Part shown: piece by piece, positions 43,365 to 54,150 of the stretch
How positions within the stretch are numbered: the first letter of the stretch is position 1
Layout of the letters: every line of letters begins with the position of its first letter
Assembly: GCA_947579605.1 (NCBI GenBank)
Contig: OX388328.1
Span: 15,665,684 to 15,729,683, forward strand
Length of the DNA stretch: 64,000 bases
Source: Athripsodes cinereus
Lineage: Eukaryota > Arthropoda > Insecta > Trichoptera > Leptoceridae
Direction of reading: 5' to 3'
Notes under the pieces: generated by a model
Seen by the model: the letters and a program-made list of their open reading frames with translations, nothing else
Told to the model about the DNA's origin: nothing
Database searches by the model: none
Translations under genes and position numbers: made by a program

Positions 43365-44420
43365 TTATATTTATATTTTATATTTTTTTATTTTATATTT
43401 TTTCATATCGTCCTTAGGTCCTTATATTGCGGACACTTAGACTCGTCAAATGTAGAATATAATAACCAATGAATATTACAAACATTATATCAAAAAACAA
43501 GTCAATCAAAATTAAGCAACGATCACACAAAACATAAAATATATCCAACCATTAGGATTTCGTCAAGTGAGAAAAATAATTAAATAAGTAAAATATAATA
43601 TGTAGTCGCAAATGTAAAGGGTTTGGATCTACAGCGTCAAACATAGATATAATTAAATTATAAAAAGGTACAAGGCATAAAGCATAAACATTTTTATCCA
43701 TTTAACATTTCGTCAATCGTGTAAAATGATTTATTAACTAGATACGATTTCACTTCTCTCCGGAAGACCAATACATCATCACATTTTATTGTGTCTGGGA
43801 GTTTGTTATACAGTCTTACACTAAGACACAAAAAGCTTCGATCTACTTTAGAGAGCCTGTGTTCAATTGGTCTAATTTTGTGTTTCGACCTGGTATTATA
43901 ACTATGGAAATCTTCATTTAGTGGTGTATTATCCAGGTGTTTCTGCGCATAACATATACATTCATAAATAAAAAGTGATACCATGGTTAGGATTCCTTGC
44001 TCTCTGAATACAGTTCTGCAGGATTCCCTATAATTCATGCAAAGAAGAGTTCTCATTGCTCGCTTTTGCAGAATGAATATTCTTTTTGAGTCAGGGGCGT
44101 TTCCCCAAAACAATATACCATATGACATGATACTATGAAAGTATGCAAAATACACCAATTTTGCAGCTTCTACTCCACAGGTCTCTCTTATCTTTTTAAT
44201 CGCGTAGATTGCCGAACAAAGTTTTGGAGCAATATTTTCAATGTGTGAGCTCCATTGTAATGTTTTGTCAATAGTAACGCCTAGGAATTTACATGCATCC
44301 TTAATAACTATTTCTTTATTATTTAACATGGTATTCACTGGATCATCTTGCATAGGCCGTTTCAGAGAAAAGCGAATCGCATTAGTTTTCGTCTTATTCA
44401 GTACAAGATTGTGCTTATCA
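43365..44420 (-). pseudogene. jockey-like LINE, 5'-truncated, C-terminal coding intact
   Basis: An open minus-strand frame to TAA at 43694 begins near 44418 with NLVLNKTKTNAIRFSLKRP, then the conserved CKFLGVTIDKTLQWSSHIE, AYFHSIMSYGILFWG, a YNTRSK segment and SVRLYNKLPDTI. These are the thumb and C-terminal region of Jockey-clade reverse transcriptases. Catalytic motifs upstream are missing because the copy is truncated at about 44420. A 3' UTR of about 300 bp ends in an A/T-rich simple tail near 43365-43402. The unbroken 240-codon frame suggests a young insertion. Confidence 0.85.
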
Positions 44421-44857
44421 CGTGACTACTTATATTTAGATCAATTCGATAGATTTCCACTACTGAAATCAATTTTTATACGATTCTTGTGTTTTCAAAT
44501 TGGAAACATGCATGTGTTGCTGTTCCCATTGAACTGTATCATAGTTTTACGTATTTTTATTATCCTTCACTGTGTACCGTAACAAAATATCATAGAAACC
44601 GTAAAGGGGGCGAGGGGTTGCATCTTGTCCAGTGATTGTAATTTTATGTAAATGCATAATTATTATGCCATGAAATTCAACTACATATATACAGGAATAA
44701 TTCATTACAAATACTTACAAATTATATTAAAAATACAACTTGTACCCCTCTCCCATCTCATATCTGGATGCCCCATGATATCTTGCAACAGTGTACAGTG
44801 AAAGATAATAAATATATATATACAACTATGATCATCAATATACTACTACTACTACTA

Positions 44858-45110
44858 CTATACCATCACGGCATATCCCACAAGTGGGGTAACCAGCAGA
44901 CCAGCTGCATGTAAGAAACATGCAAGCTGTCCTCTTCGTGACAATATAAAATCAAGACATTCAGGATGGGTGGCAAACCTCATCGCTGAATTTAAGATGT
45001 ACAATGTCTTAATTCTTTCGAACACCTGCCTTTTACAGGACACTCAAAAACTTAAGGAGAAGAGTGGGAGACCAATTCTTTACCGGGTGCTCCACGGGAT
45101 TTACCGGGTC
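44858..45110 (-). repeat. FamA dispersed repeat, full-length
   Basis: This is the clearest full copy. In minus orientation it starts with a GAATTGGTCTCCCACTC-like end, passes GAGTGTCCTGTAAAAGGCAG, TTCAGCGATGAGGTTTGCC and GAGGACAGCTTGC, and ends at CACTTGTGGGATATGCCGTG and a (TAG)n tail. It has no reading frame or tRNA-like promoter. Confidence 0.8.
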
Positions 45111-45204
45111 AATATCATCAATATACCTATAGGTACATATTGTAACTGGATACTATTGGGTAACCTATACTTAGTAGAAGAGTCTCCGGAATCGATTAGA
45201 TATG

Positions 45205-45320
45205 TCTCTAACTCTCTTTTGTAAGTTTTTCAGTGTCCTGTAAAAGGCAGGTGTACCTCACTTACATATGTATGTATAAGTAAGACATTCATTTCAGCAG
45301 CAGTGACTGTGTGTGTGTCA
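45205..45320 (+). repeat. FamA dispersed repeat, 5' part
   Basis: TCTAACTCTCTTTTGTAAG, then TTTTTCAGTGTCCTGTAAAA and GGCAGG. It lies in opposite orientation to 44858-45110. Confidence 0.55.
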
Positions 45321-45365
45321 TTCTGAATATTATAACTACCACTACTTAACTTTTATTAACATATA

Positions 45366-46479
45366 CAGTAGTGGCCATAAGAATGGAAACGCTTAGAATT
45401 TTGTTTAAATTCCTAGAAAAGTTAAGTTTTTAATGCACTCATTCATAAAAAAAAATTATGGTTGAAATGTGTCACTAGTATTGTTCTTTTTAAAATTCTT
45501 TTATTTTTTGGATGAGTTATCGGTTTTTTACCATTTAATGGTGGTTTTATTTCAACCACCAACATTAATGAGTCTTGATAGCCCATTATGAGATGCCCCT
45601 TAAGGCCCCCGTTTAGCAAAGACGGTAAAAATTTCTATTTTCAACAAATTTGATAGAAAAACTGCCAAAACTTGTTGACCCTTGCGAACATATTGATTTG
45701 ATAAAATAAAAAATCAAATATTTATTACCAATATTAGTTTTTTACTAAAAAATAAATAAATCGCAGACTGGCGAGATTTATTTAGGTACTCTTTGTTATA
45801 TCAAAATACAAATTATTTGTATAATATATATATTTTTTATTCATCTTATCAAGAATATAAATACTATAGATTTTAACAAACTTTTTTTAGTATACAAAAA
45901 ATTTTGTTCATGTGGTGATTTTTGGTTTCAAAATATGAGAAATTTTATCAAAAAAAATATTTTTTAAGTCGGTCAATATCCATGAAAAAACAAAAAAAAA
46001 TAGTTTTTTTGTTGTTCTATAATTGTGGTAACTATCTATATATTCTCAATATTAAAATAAATATATGGAAACTTGTAGGATTCTCATGCATTTATGTACC
46101 AAACACACCCCCGAATTCGATTTTTAGAAATATGCTTTTTTATAAACGAATACTATGAAGCTAAAAATCGAGTTTTTCCTTTAAGTTAAAGTTTGATATT
46201 GGTAATTAATATTGGTTTTCATATTTTATCAAATCAAAATGTTCGTAGGGTCAACAAGTTTTGAGAGTTTGTGTACCAAAATTGTTGAAAATTGAATGTT
46301 TTATCATTTTTGCTAAAGGGGCCCCTTAACGATTGAAATTGTCTTTTTTTATTTGTTTTATAAATATTGGTGTGATTATTTTAACATTTTAATATTTATT
46401 TATTCTTTTGTTGTCCTCACTTGAATTTGATAATTTTCATACATTTTGTTAAGCGTTTCCATACATATGGCCACTACTG
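45366..46479. mobile_element. Tc1-like miniature element, TA duplication, interrupted
   Basis: The ends are CAGTAGTGGCCATAAGAATG, then GAAACGCTTA, and the inverse with two substitutions. They are flanked by TA at 45364-45365 and 46480-46481. Without the nested element at 45604-46325 its own sequence is about 390 bp. CAGT ends with TA duplication fit Tc1/mariner. No transposase remains. Confidence 0.9.
45604..46325. mobile_element. TTAA-flanked inverted-repeat element, copy 1
   Basis: It starts GGCCCCCGTTTAGCAAA and ends with the inverse of GGGGCCCCTTTAGCAAA, flanked by TTAA at 45600-45603 and 46326-46329. TTAA duplications are typical of piggyBac and Kolobok families. A second copy starts at 53448. 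No intact transposase is seen. Confidence 0.88.
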
Positions 46480-46481
46480 TA

Positions 46482-47223
46482 CATAGGGATGTATGTGGAG
46501 AGATTGTCGTGCTGGTGTGAATGAATATTGCTAATTATAATTTCCCTCGCCTGTGAGTGCCTACCTACCTACCTATATATACACATTAACCTATATATTA
46601 ACGTATAATTACAAGGAAGTCACATTATACCTACCTTGCAGTGCATTAGCTTGTATCTATTTCCCGTATGCGTGTATATATGTATGTGACATATATGTAC
46701 TTGTTACTATGTAGGAAGGAATTTATATAATGACTTAATATTGACAATTTAGGTATATAACTGTAGGTCACTTTCCCATAGCAATTTAATATAATTATAT
46801 TGTGGAGTAGCTACTTCTCTACATATATAGGAAGGTACATATCTGTCTATTTTAATATTACCTATTCAACATAGAATATAAATATAAATAAATTAAAAAT
46901 AATTGCATCGCTAGATAGGTTAGCATGTTTGCTACAAAACACATTAAATAGATTTTGGAAATAAAAAAATACCCTTTAAATCTTATTTTATACAAAATAT
47001 TAACTTTTTGTTCATAGGTACACTCGTGTGTTTACCTTCGAACAGAAATTGTATCAAAATGCATTTATAATTCATTAAATGCCTGGAATTAATTTATCAG
47101 AAGTATAAAAACAATAAATAATAATCCCTCACCTCCAACTCCTCCTGTCTCCCGCTGCGGTTTTCCAGTCTGTCACCTGTAGTAGATGGTTTGTGTCCTT
47201 CCTCACTTCATCCTCCGAGTTAG
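46482..47223. other. No supported gene
   Basis: The stretch is AT-rich with CTACCTACC runs. A decayed FamA end (GATTGTCGTGCTGGTGTGAATG) is near 46500. Confidence 0.45.
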
Positions 47224-47272
47224 CCCTTGAGATGGATGCTCCATTAAACGGCGCCGAATAAATCATCCAATA
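47224..47272 (+). repeat. Short LINE 3'-end motif
   Basis: CCTTGAGATGGATGCTCCAT, then TAAACGGCGCCGAATAAATC, near identical to 4335-4384. Confidence 0.5.
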
Positions 47273-47389
47273 TAATAATAATATTTCAGCCTAGGTCTGC
47301 CAACTCTTCTTTCCAACTGGATGTCCCTCAAGGATTCTTTTTGGAACCCGTGAGGACTGCATAATCTGCACATGTCCGGTCCATCTATT

Positions 47390-48290
47390 CTTCGCGAACA
47401 TTGCCATAAATGGAGTAAGCATCAAACAAGTAAGAGAATTCGTGTACTTGGGCAGTAGAATAAACCAGGATGGACGCTTCAAATCGGAAATTGTGAGCAG
47501 AATAAACCAGGCAAGGATTGCCTTTAACAAAAAATCTAAAATATTGGAATCCCCAAATATTGATTTAAGCGTAAGGAAGAACCTTACTAAAGCTTTTGTA
47601 TGGAGCATTTTGCTATATGGTTGCGAGACGTGGACCATCAGCAAGAGTGAAAGCGGACGGTTGGCAGCCTTTGAGATGTGGTGCTACAGACGCATGCTGA
47701 AAATCCATTGGTCGGAACACGTTGAGAAGGAAGAAGTGTTAAACAGGGTAGGCGAAAAAAGGCAACTCCTTAAAAGAATCAGCCAACAACGAGCTAACTG
47801 CATTGGCCACAACATCAGGCACCCAGGACTGCCTCATCGCAATCGCGGAGGGTAGGACCGAAGGCACAAATGGCAGAGGCCGACCGAGAGACGCTTATAT
47901 AACATAACATGTATAGACAATTCACACAGATCGAGCTAGTCCCAAACTAAGACGAATCTTGTATTATGGGTACTAACGCAACGATACACACATATACAAT
48001 GCACTACACACATATACATGTAACACTCAGACCCAGGACAATTTGAAAAAGGTCATTCTTCACTTTGCCCTGGCCGGGAATCGAACCCGGGACCTCGTGA
48101 CTCAAAGGCAAGAGCGTTACCTCCGCGCCACACCGGCCGACTAGATATGGACCAACTGAAGAGGGACATGAACTGTGGCTCATACGTAGAGCTGAAGAGA
48201 CTGGCTGAGAATGTACTGGGAGGAATGGAGAAGAAAAATCAAACTCGTTGCAGACCAATCCAATGGTCTGTAACCCATTATATATAATTG
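47390..48290 (+). pseudogene. LINE-C ORF2 C-terminal fragment, split by SINE2
   Basis: From about 47394 the frame reads FANIAINGVSIKQVREFVYL, GSRINQDGRFKSEIVSRINQ, then KAFVWSILLYGCETWTISKS and KRISQQRANCIGHN. This is the region following the polymerase domain in many insect non-LTR elements. The frame breaks near 47855; a SINE2 at 47901-48142 then interrupts GRPRDAY. It resumes with DQLKRDMNCGSYVELKRLA and EWRRKIKLVADQSNG-like coding to about 48280. A second diverged copy lies at 54715-55290. Confidence 0.8.
47901..48142 (-). repeat. tRNA-derived SINE (SINE2), full-length
   Basis: The minus strand begins GCCGGTGTGGCGCGGAGGTA (A-box side), has GGTTCGATTCCCGG (B box), then CAAATTGTCCTGGGTCTGAG and GTACCCATAATACAAGATTC and ends TTATGTTATATAA. 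Copies are at 28925-29178, 62898-63137 and split in boule. Its insertion in LINE-C is younger than that LINE. Confidence 0.92.
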
Positions 48291-48416
48291 GGAGGCTCTA
48301 TATGGATTACGTCTTAATTCTTCGACAACTTTACATATTCAAATACTGTTAACATTAAACACATCAGCCGTTTTTTTTTACTGACATTCCATTTCGGCAT
48401 TCTTCAAAAGCCTTCT

Positions 48417-48553
48417 CGTGGTTAGATGGAAGAAATCACTTTATAGTTATAATCTCGCCACTGCACATCGTCCTAGTTTTAAAAATTTCATATTATTTTG
48501 TTAACACTGTTATGTAATGATGATGTGCAAGAGAAATAAATAAATAAATAAAT
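48417..48553 (+). repeat. LINE 3' UTR (UTR-D)
   Basis: TGGTTAGATGGAAGAAATC, then ATAATCTCGCCACTGCACAT and AAATAAATAAATAAATAA tail. Confidence 0.55.
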
Positions 48554-49119
48554 AATGTTCTGTTGAAATAGGAATCCTTTTTTGCCAGTTTTAGTTCTTG
48601 ACACTGAAAATTAAATTGATCATAACAATATTCAACTTTGTTTGTACCTTCGAACAGTTCAAAGGTACAAACAATCCACTGTTCGAAAGTACACTCAGAC
48701 CATAAACACAGAAAATTAGTGATAAAAAAATTGAAGTTATTTATGTCGAAATAAAATACTAGATAACAAAAAGAATCTAATGTTTCCTCATGTTGAATAG
48801 TACAAACATTAAAAATATAGCATTTATGAAAAATTTACTTTTTGCAGCAAAAATCTTTAAGGAATGTTAGCAAACTCACACTGGCAGTTACGCGCTTGAC
48901 ATTAAAACAGTGTTGCCATAATGGAAAAATCTTTACAAAAACAGTATTACAATAAGACCTCCGAATTCCCCAGCCACTGTGTCGTGCGATCTATTTCCTT
49001 GGAATACGTGTGTGAGACATTAAGGGTTTTCCACCACATTCCCTTGGATGTTTTAAGAGCCGAGCTCTTATGTGTATCATCCAAAGCGTGCGTGGTATAC
49101 AACTATACACACACACACA
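48554..49119. other. No supported gene; small hairpin
   Basis: GTTTGTACCTT and its inverse AAAGGTACAAAC (48640-48676) form a hairpin. A GC-richer patch at 48955-49090 has an open frame that I do not recognise. Confidence 0.4.
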
Positions 49120-49503
49120 CACGGAGAGAAAAAAGTAGTAAAATCAAGTAATTATTACTAAAATTTTTGCATATCCCAGGACAACAAAAGTATTCTTAAA
49201 ACTACAAATGAATATTTGTAATGGTATTTGGTGAAAACAACAAATGGAGTTCTCTTGATACAAGTAAGCTGCATACTGGTTATTACAAATCTGTTAGTAA
49301 TATTTGGGTGCGTAGTATGTTGGTATTAGTAATGGGATTTGTAAATATTACTAAACTCCTTTGTATCTCCTAGTGATTCCTATACTCGGTATTATTCACC
49401 TCTTAGTATATTTTAGTAGCTTCTTTACTAGAAATTGTAGTTTTATGTAATGGAATTTAGTGACCCATTTTGTGATTTCTATGAGTATTGTTTTGTAATT
49501 AAA

Positions 49504-49794
49504 GCAAATGCAGTTACAAATGTATGCACTTAAATTTACACCATTTGTACCTAGACACTTGTACTATTCATACTCGGAAAAGTAACAGAAAAATAATGAA
49601 TATTTTTTTCTCTATGAGAACACATGTTACAGTAGAAGTAAGTTGTGTTCACTAGAAGTATGAATACATTAGTATAAGAAATATTCTTCATTTTTTTGTT
49701 ACTTAAACAAGTATAAATTGTGCAAGTGTCTATAGGTACAAGTTATATAAATTCAAGTGCATACATTAAATACATATCTAACTACATTTGTTGC
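49504..49794. repeat. Imperfect inverted repeat inside the CACTA-like element
   Basis: The left half (GCAAATGCAGTTACAAATGT, GTATGCACTT, TGTACCTAGACACTTGTAC, ATTCATACT) is mirrored by the right half as the inverse (GTACAAGT... GCAACAAATGTAGTTAGAT side). The arms are about 120-150 bp with many mismatches. Confidence 0.7.
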
Positions 49795-50206
49795 TTTAAA
49801 ACTTTACACATAGAAAAGTACAAAAAAGGCTTAAATAATTATAAAACACATCACATAATAAAAATAATTAGTCGTAGTTCTGAATAAAACATTCAACTCA
49901 CATATACTCAAGTAAATTAGTCATTAAATTTCAGATAGTAAAGTTTGATTTGTGGTCAGAAGCTTTAATATGTCCATTCAATAGTGTTGTAAATTATTGT
50001 CCAAGTATAAGTCTTAAAATCCATCTTTCAAATATAACTTTTAGTCATGATACAGTAGTAAAAGATTATTTTTGGGCGTTTAGAACTGAGTCTTACAGTT
50101 TCACAAAATTAATATAAAAAATTCTTAATTTTCCTGCTTTTCATTAGGAAATAGGAGTTATTCGAAAAATAAAATTACAAAATATTTCTTTGAAAGGGTT
50201 TCCAAT

Positions 50207-51131
50207 TTAATAAGTTAATAAATTACATAGATTATAATACTCCTCAAACCGGAAACATACATGGCAAGAGGAGGAAAATGGGATGTTATAATTACGTGCA
50301 CTCGCAGCTGGTAGCCTGATCAACGTGGCAACTTCAGTGGAGGATGTGGAGGTCGCCCTTGACGATGAACGACTTCTAGACTCTATAATACCGCGTTCAC
50401 GAAGTTGCCGTCGTTTGTTGTATACAAAACGAAGCAATTTTCCGGAAGCATTTTTGGCAGTTGTATGAACTAGCGGTGAAATATACGGAGTGTAGTATAA
50501 GGCAGTTGACTCCTTGTGGAAAAGTTGCTGGATTTCTACCGACCAGCTCAACAGCTGTGTATTTGTTATTTGACAGTGCGTATTTTTTTCTATGATGGCT
50601 TGAATTAGAAGTTTTACTAATAAGTTCCGTTGGCCTTCCTCTAATCTTCCGGTGTTTCTTTTATTTAGCATAGCTTTTCCATCCAACGTGGAATTCAATG
50701 TATTTAAAATCTGAAACAAAATTAAAGTTTAACAGCACATTATAACACAAGTAGTCTACTGCGGCAATATTAAAATCAAATTGTCAAATTATTTACTTAC
50801 ATATCCATACTGAAATGTTTCATCAATTTGAATCAACTGCCTGGATGAATGAGCAATGTCTGTGTTTTGAGACACACTCTCTCGCTCGTAGAAGCATCTG
50901 ATGCACTGGATGTTAGTTGGATAGTTGCAAAGCCCCGTACTGTCTCTGGAACAACTGTGGGATGCTCTGTGTCCGGAACTATTATAGAATAAATTGTCTG
51001 TAGCTCTGTAATATCTAACTCTTCCTCCTTAAAGATTCTCTTTAAATTTTGCTCTGTCTCCCGGTACAGGAATAAGTTGAGCGATTTCACAATCCGTTAG
51101 TAGTCTTAATGTTCCCGCATCCACTCTCCCA
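50207..51131 (-). pseudogene. Broken SAM-domain-type gene, transposon cargo
   Basis: The minus strand from 51131 reads VDAGTLRLLTDCEIAQLIPV, then PGDRAKFKENL. This resembles the last helices of a SAM domain, a small interaction module. A frameshift leads to KEEELDITELQTIYSIIVPD. A 2-base GA expansion near 50885 shifts frame again before IAHSSRQLIQIDETFQYGY. A GT donor (GTAAGTAAAT, 50802) and acceptor TTTCAG (50712) remove an intron, joining ILNTLNSTLDGKAMLNKRNT, then RNLLVKLLIQAI, IQQLFHKESTALYYTPYIS and SGKLLRFVYNKRRQLRERG to a stop at 50207. From memory, SAM plus RN.LV..II..LFP.E....YY.P..GKL...RRLR proteins are common uncharacterised genes in insects and cnidarians. The first exon is not located. 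The function is unknown and this copy is disabled. Confidence 0.65.
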
Positions 51132-51460
51132 TCTATATAAGTAACACAAATAAATGTAAGTTGAGGTTTATATAGGATATAGAGTTGGAGTAGTCTCTAT
51201 TTATAATCCATTACAAACAAATTACGACTCACTAACGATAAGGCTAGCCACCCATTCTTAATGTCTTATTTTCTGTATAATTATGTGTATAAGTAGGCAG
51301 CTAATAGTGTGATTAGATTTATAATCCATTGTACTTACCAATAAATTGACCTATGTAAGCACTGCAATTTCACTTGGTCAATAAATCCTTAACCAATAAA
51401 TATTATCTGTGTACAATAAATCCTTAACCAATTAATCCATTATGAAAACACACAAACTAC

Positions 51461-51521
51461 ACAGCACTCGAAATACAGCACTCGAAACACAGCGCTCGAA
51501 ACACAGCGCTTGAAACACAGC
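51461..51521. repeat. 15-bp tandem repeat upstream of the cargo gene
   Basis: Four units of CAGCGCTCGAAACA (variants with ACTCGAAAT and GCTTGAAAC) repeat with a 15-bp period. The array lies about 330 bp upstream of the SAM-type gene's first visible exon, inside the element, so it could be an enhancer or transposase site. Confidence 0.75.
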
Positions 51522-52038
51522 TTCACTCCAAACACAGCAAACTACCCACTGCCGCGAACAAGTTGTGACATACTGTCTTGTGACAGCTTAATAATTACCT
51601 ACTTGTTAAAAGTGTTGGTCATTTGAAATTACAAAACTGTTTTGCTGTTTTTATTGAAGATTAGTTTTATCGGAATTAAGTATAAACAATTTGTTACGGT
51701 AACAAATCTACAGTCACAGAAATAACAAAATGTTTGTGATATTTGTAATCCATTGTTATTTTTACAATATTTTAGTTTTTTCGTCAATTACAAAAACCCG
51801 TTTTTTGGTATTAGTTTTAACATTTACAAAAATATTGTAAAAATAAGTGTGTGGTGTAAATCCTAGGGAAATTTAATGAAATATACAAAAAATTTGTAAT
51901 TTCGGCATTTACAAAGCGGCTTTTTAATTTGAACAATATTTTTTCTCTCCGTGCACGCGCGCTTAACATGTATATCAGATAATTTGAGTCACTCCACATG
52001 TGCACACTAATGAATCAATCCATTCACATTATTTTGTA

Positions 52039-52324
52039 TAGACCATTAAAGGTCACGTGGTCTTGTCTATGGATTTGCTTTTGCTTGGGGGGCAAACAGT
52101 CAGATTGCGCAAATCATCCTTGTAGGATATTATGCCATAAGAGAAAAAAAAGACAGTCAGGCGACAAAATAATAACAAAATCGACACTGAAAGTTTTTTG
52201 ATTATTAGGTATTCTTTAGGCGTTCCACCTAATATTACACCGTAATCGTCTGTTGTGTTGGGATGCCTGATGCCCCTCAATGATTTTTCTGTGACGTCAT
52301 CCTTTAATGGTCTATTAGTTCTGT
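52039..52324. mobile_element. Miniature element with GACCATTAAAGG ends
   Basis: TAGACCATTAAAGGTCACGT faces the inverse TGACGTCATCCTTTAATGGTCTA in imperfect form. A TA is present on both sides, fitting a TA target. It has no coding capacity and its superfamily is uncertain. Confidence 0.72.
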
Positions 52325-52429
52325 TAGAAGCAGTTCAGCCTACATCACGTCTTATATTATATATTTAAATTAATTGTACCTACACCATATCTCTCTGGGA
52401 AGTGTAAATTCAGACAATTTTGCTATTGG

Positions 52430-52650
52430 ATCTGGTACTAGGGTTTGGTTTCTTACTGACGATAATGTTCAAAGTTCTCTCCACCTATGTTCAGTAGTTA
52501 CTGCAGTCTGAGCTTTGAGCAACAGCTTTCCAGCAAGGAGGCAGCTTTCCGTGATATGAAGATTATCTGTATATCTAAATGAGCAGGTAGATTGTGGATG
52601 GACTCAACTTTCTGGACATCATTTTGGAGAGCTTTCTCTCGTCTTAGATG
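52430..52650 (-). pseudogene. Possible LINE or gene relic
   Basis: The minus strand reads RRERALQNDVQKVESIHNLP, then AHLDIQIIFISRKAASLLES. It has coding-like composition, unlike its surroundings. I do not recognise it, and stops break the frame. Confidence 0.3.
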
Positions 52651-52713
52651 TGGGGGGTGCTATATAATATGATATTAAATAATATATTATATTATACATA
52701 GATACAACTTATG

Positions 52714-52764
52714 AGAGTTACCAAGGCTGCATTAGAGCCCCAACTGCAGTGCCTTGGTAACTCT
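52714..52764. repeat. Hairpin with perfect 14-bp stem
   Basis: AGAGTTACCAAGGC and its exact inverse GCCTTGGTAACTCT are separated by a 23-bp loop that is itself GC-richer than the flanks. Confidence 0.8.
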
Positions 52765-52849
52765 TATTGCTTCGTTCAATTTAGTATTGCTACCTATACA
52801 TAATTATTGTCTATGGTGCTGTCTTCTTTATCATAATACAATATAATAT

Positions 52850-52930
52850 ATTTATTTATTTACTTATTTTATTTATTTACAAATATTTACGGCCAAAGCC
52901 TTTTACATGTTTAACCTTTGTATACATAAA
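52850..52930 (-). repeat. LINE/SINE 3' end (tail-E)
   Basis: (TTTA)n, then ATTTACGGCCAAAGCCTTTT, then ACATGT. This is the inverse of 20455-20525. Confidence 0.5.
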
Positions 52931-53443
52931 AAAACATGTATACAAAGGAACGAACAGTTACAAAAAAGACACAAAACAATTAGATTAAAAAAACGAGAGC
53001 ACAGACAGTATTACATTAATCATGTTATAATTATTATAAGATAAGGTACGAAATTGTTAAAAAAATTTAGTCAAGATATTACAAATAGAAATCAAGTGGT
53101 ATAAAAATGTCAAATATAGTAAAAAGTCAATTAGTTAAAATTCATAAGTAAATTTAAAAAAAATCACAAATAATAGAGATCAATTTATTAAAATACATAA
53201 GTTTAGGTCAAGTGGTTAAAAGAGCAATTGCGCAACATAAAAAAAACACAATTAGTCACATGAACTTACCATAATATATGTTGTAAGATCTGTACCTTAC
53301 CTTACACTCAGAAGGTATTCTCATTCTCATAGTATTATTCAGACAGAACATACATATGTACACATACATACATCGATAGGATGGTGGTTGTGAATGGGAA
53401 AATGATTTATTATGTTAACTTTATAAACACACATTTATGTATA
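52931..53443. other. No supported gene
   Basis: The stretch is A-rich with short repeated AAATCA/AAGTCA pieces, perhaps the body of a tail-E retroelement 3' UTR. Confidence 0.4.
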
Positions 53444-53447
53444 TTAA

Positions 53448-53995
53448 GGCCCCCGTTTAGCACAAACGTTAAAATATTCAATTTTTCAACAAATTTGGTA
53501 GTAAAACTGCCAAAACTTATTGACCCTTGCGAACATATTGATTTGATAAAATAAAAAAAAATATATTTATTACAAATATTAGTTTTTGACTCAAAAAAAA
53601 AATCGCAGACTGACGAGGTTTATTTATGTACTCTTTGTTATATCAAAATACAAATTATTTGTAAAATATATATATTTTTTATTCATCCTATCAGGCATAT
53701 AAATACTATGGATTTTAGCAAACATTTTATAGTAAACAAAAAATCGACTTCATTTGGTGATTTTTGGTTTCAAATAGGTGTGATAAATTTCATCATAAAA
53801 ATATTTTGATCAATCGATCAATAGCCATGAAAAAAAAAATTTTTTTTCTTTTTTCAACTAGCATATTTAATAAATATCAAATTTTTTGTAATATTAAAAA
53901 AATAAATATGAAATTTGTAGGATTCTTGTGCATTGCCTGCCAAACATACCCCGATCTTGATTTTTTTAAATATGCTTTTTTTAGAATCCATTTCA
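53448..53995. mobile_element. TTAA-flanked element, copy 2, 3'-truncated
   Basis: It starts GGCCCCCGTTTAGCA after TTAA (53444-53447). It is collinear with 45604-46180 (GACCCTTGCGAACATATTG, AATCGCAGACTG, GGTGATTTTTGGTTTCAAA). It stops near 53995, so the right inverted terminus is lost. Confidence 0.85.
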
Positions 53996-54049
53996 GTATC
54001 CACTCTTACTAATATTACTTACTCTATGACTCTTACCCATTAATGAATG

Positions 54050-54150
54050 AGCCGTTATAAAAGGAACGTAGAAGAAGTACAAGTTTGTATGTAAGGATAG
54101 AACTTTATGAGGTTCCGATCTCGTTGCCTACCCTACTTGTAATATATATA
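54050..54150 (+). repeat. FamB LINE tail fragment
   Basis: GAAGTACAAGTTTGTATGTA, then AGGATAGAACTTTATGAGG, matches the final FamB segment in diverged form. A second fragment in inverse orientation (CACGTGGTTCTCTAACGCCC) is at 54515-54550. Confidence 0.45.

Larger units (their letters stand above)
49120..51953. mobile_element. CACTA-like element carrying a SAM-type gene
   Basis: The ends are CACGGAGAGAAAAAA and the exact inverse TTTTTTCTCTCCGTG; a 2-bp CA lies on each side. Both subterminal zones are crowded with TTTGTAAT/ATTACAAA motifs, like the subterminal arrays of CACTA elements. CAC ends and a 2-3 bp duplication fit CACTA/EnSpm, though Chapaev-like families are an alternative. No TNP2-type transposase is visible. 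The cargo is the broken gene at 50207-51131. A further imperfect inverted repeat is nested at 49504-49794. Confidence 0.78.
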
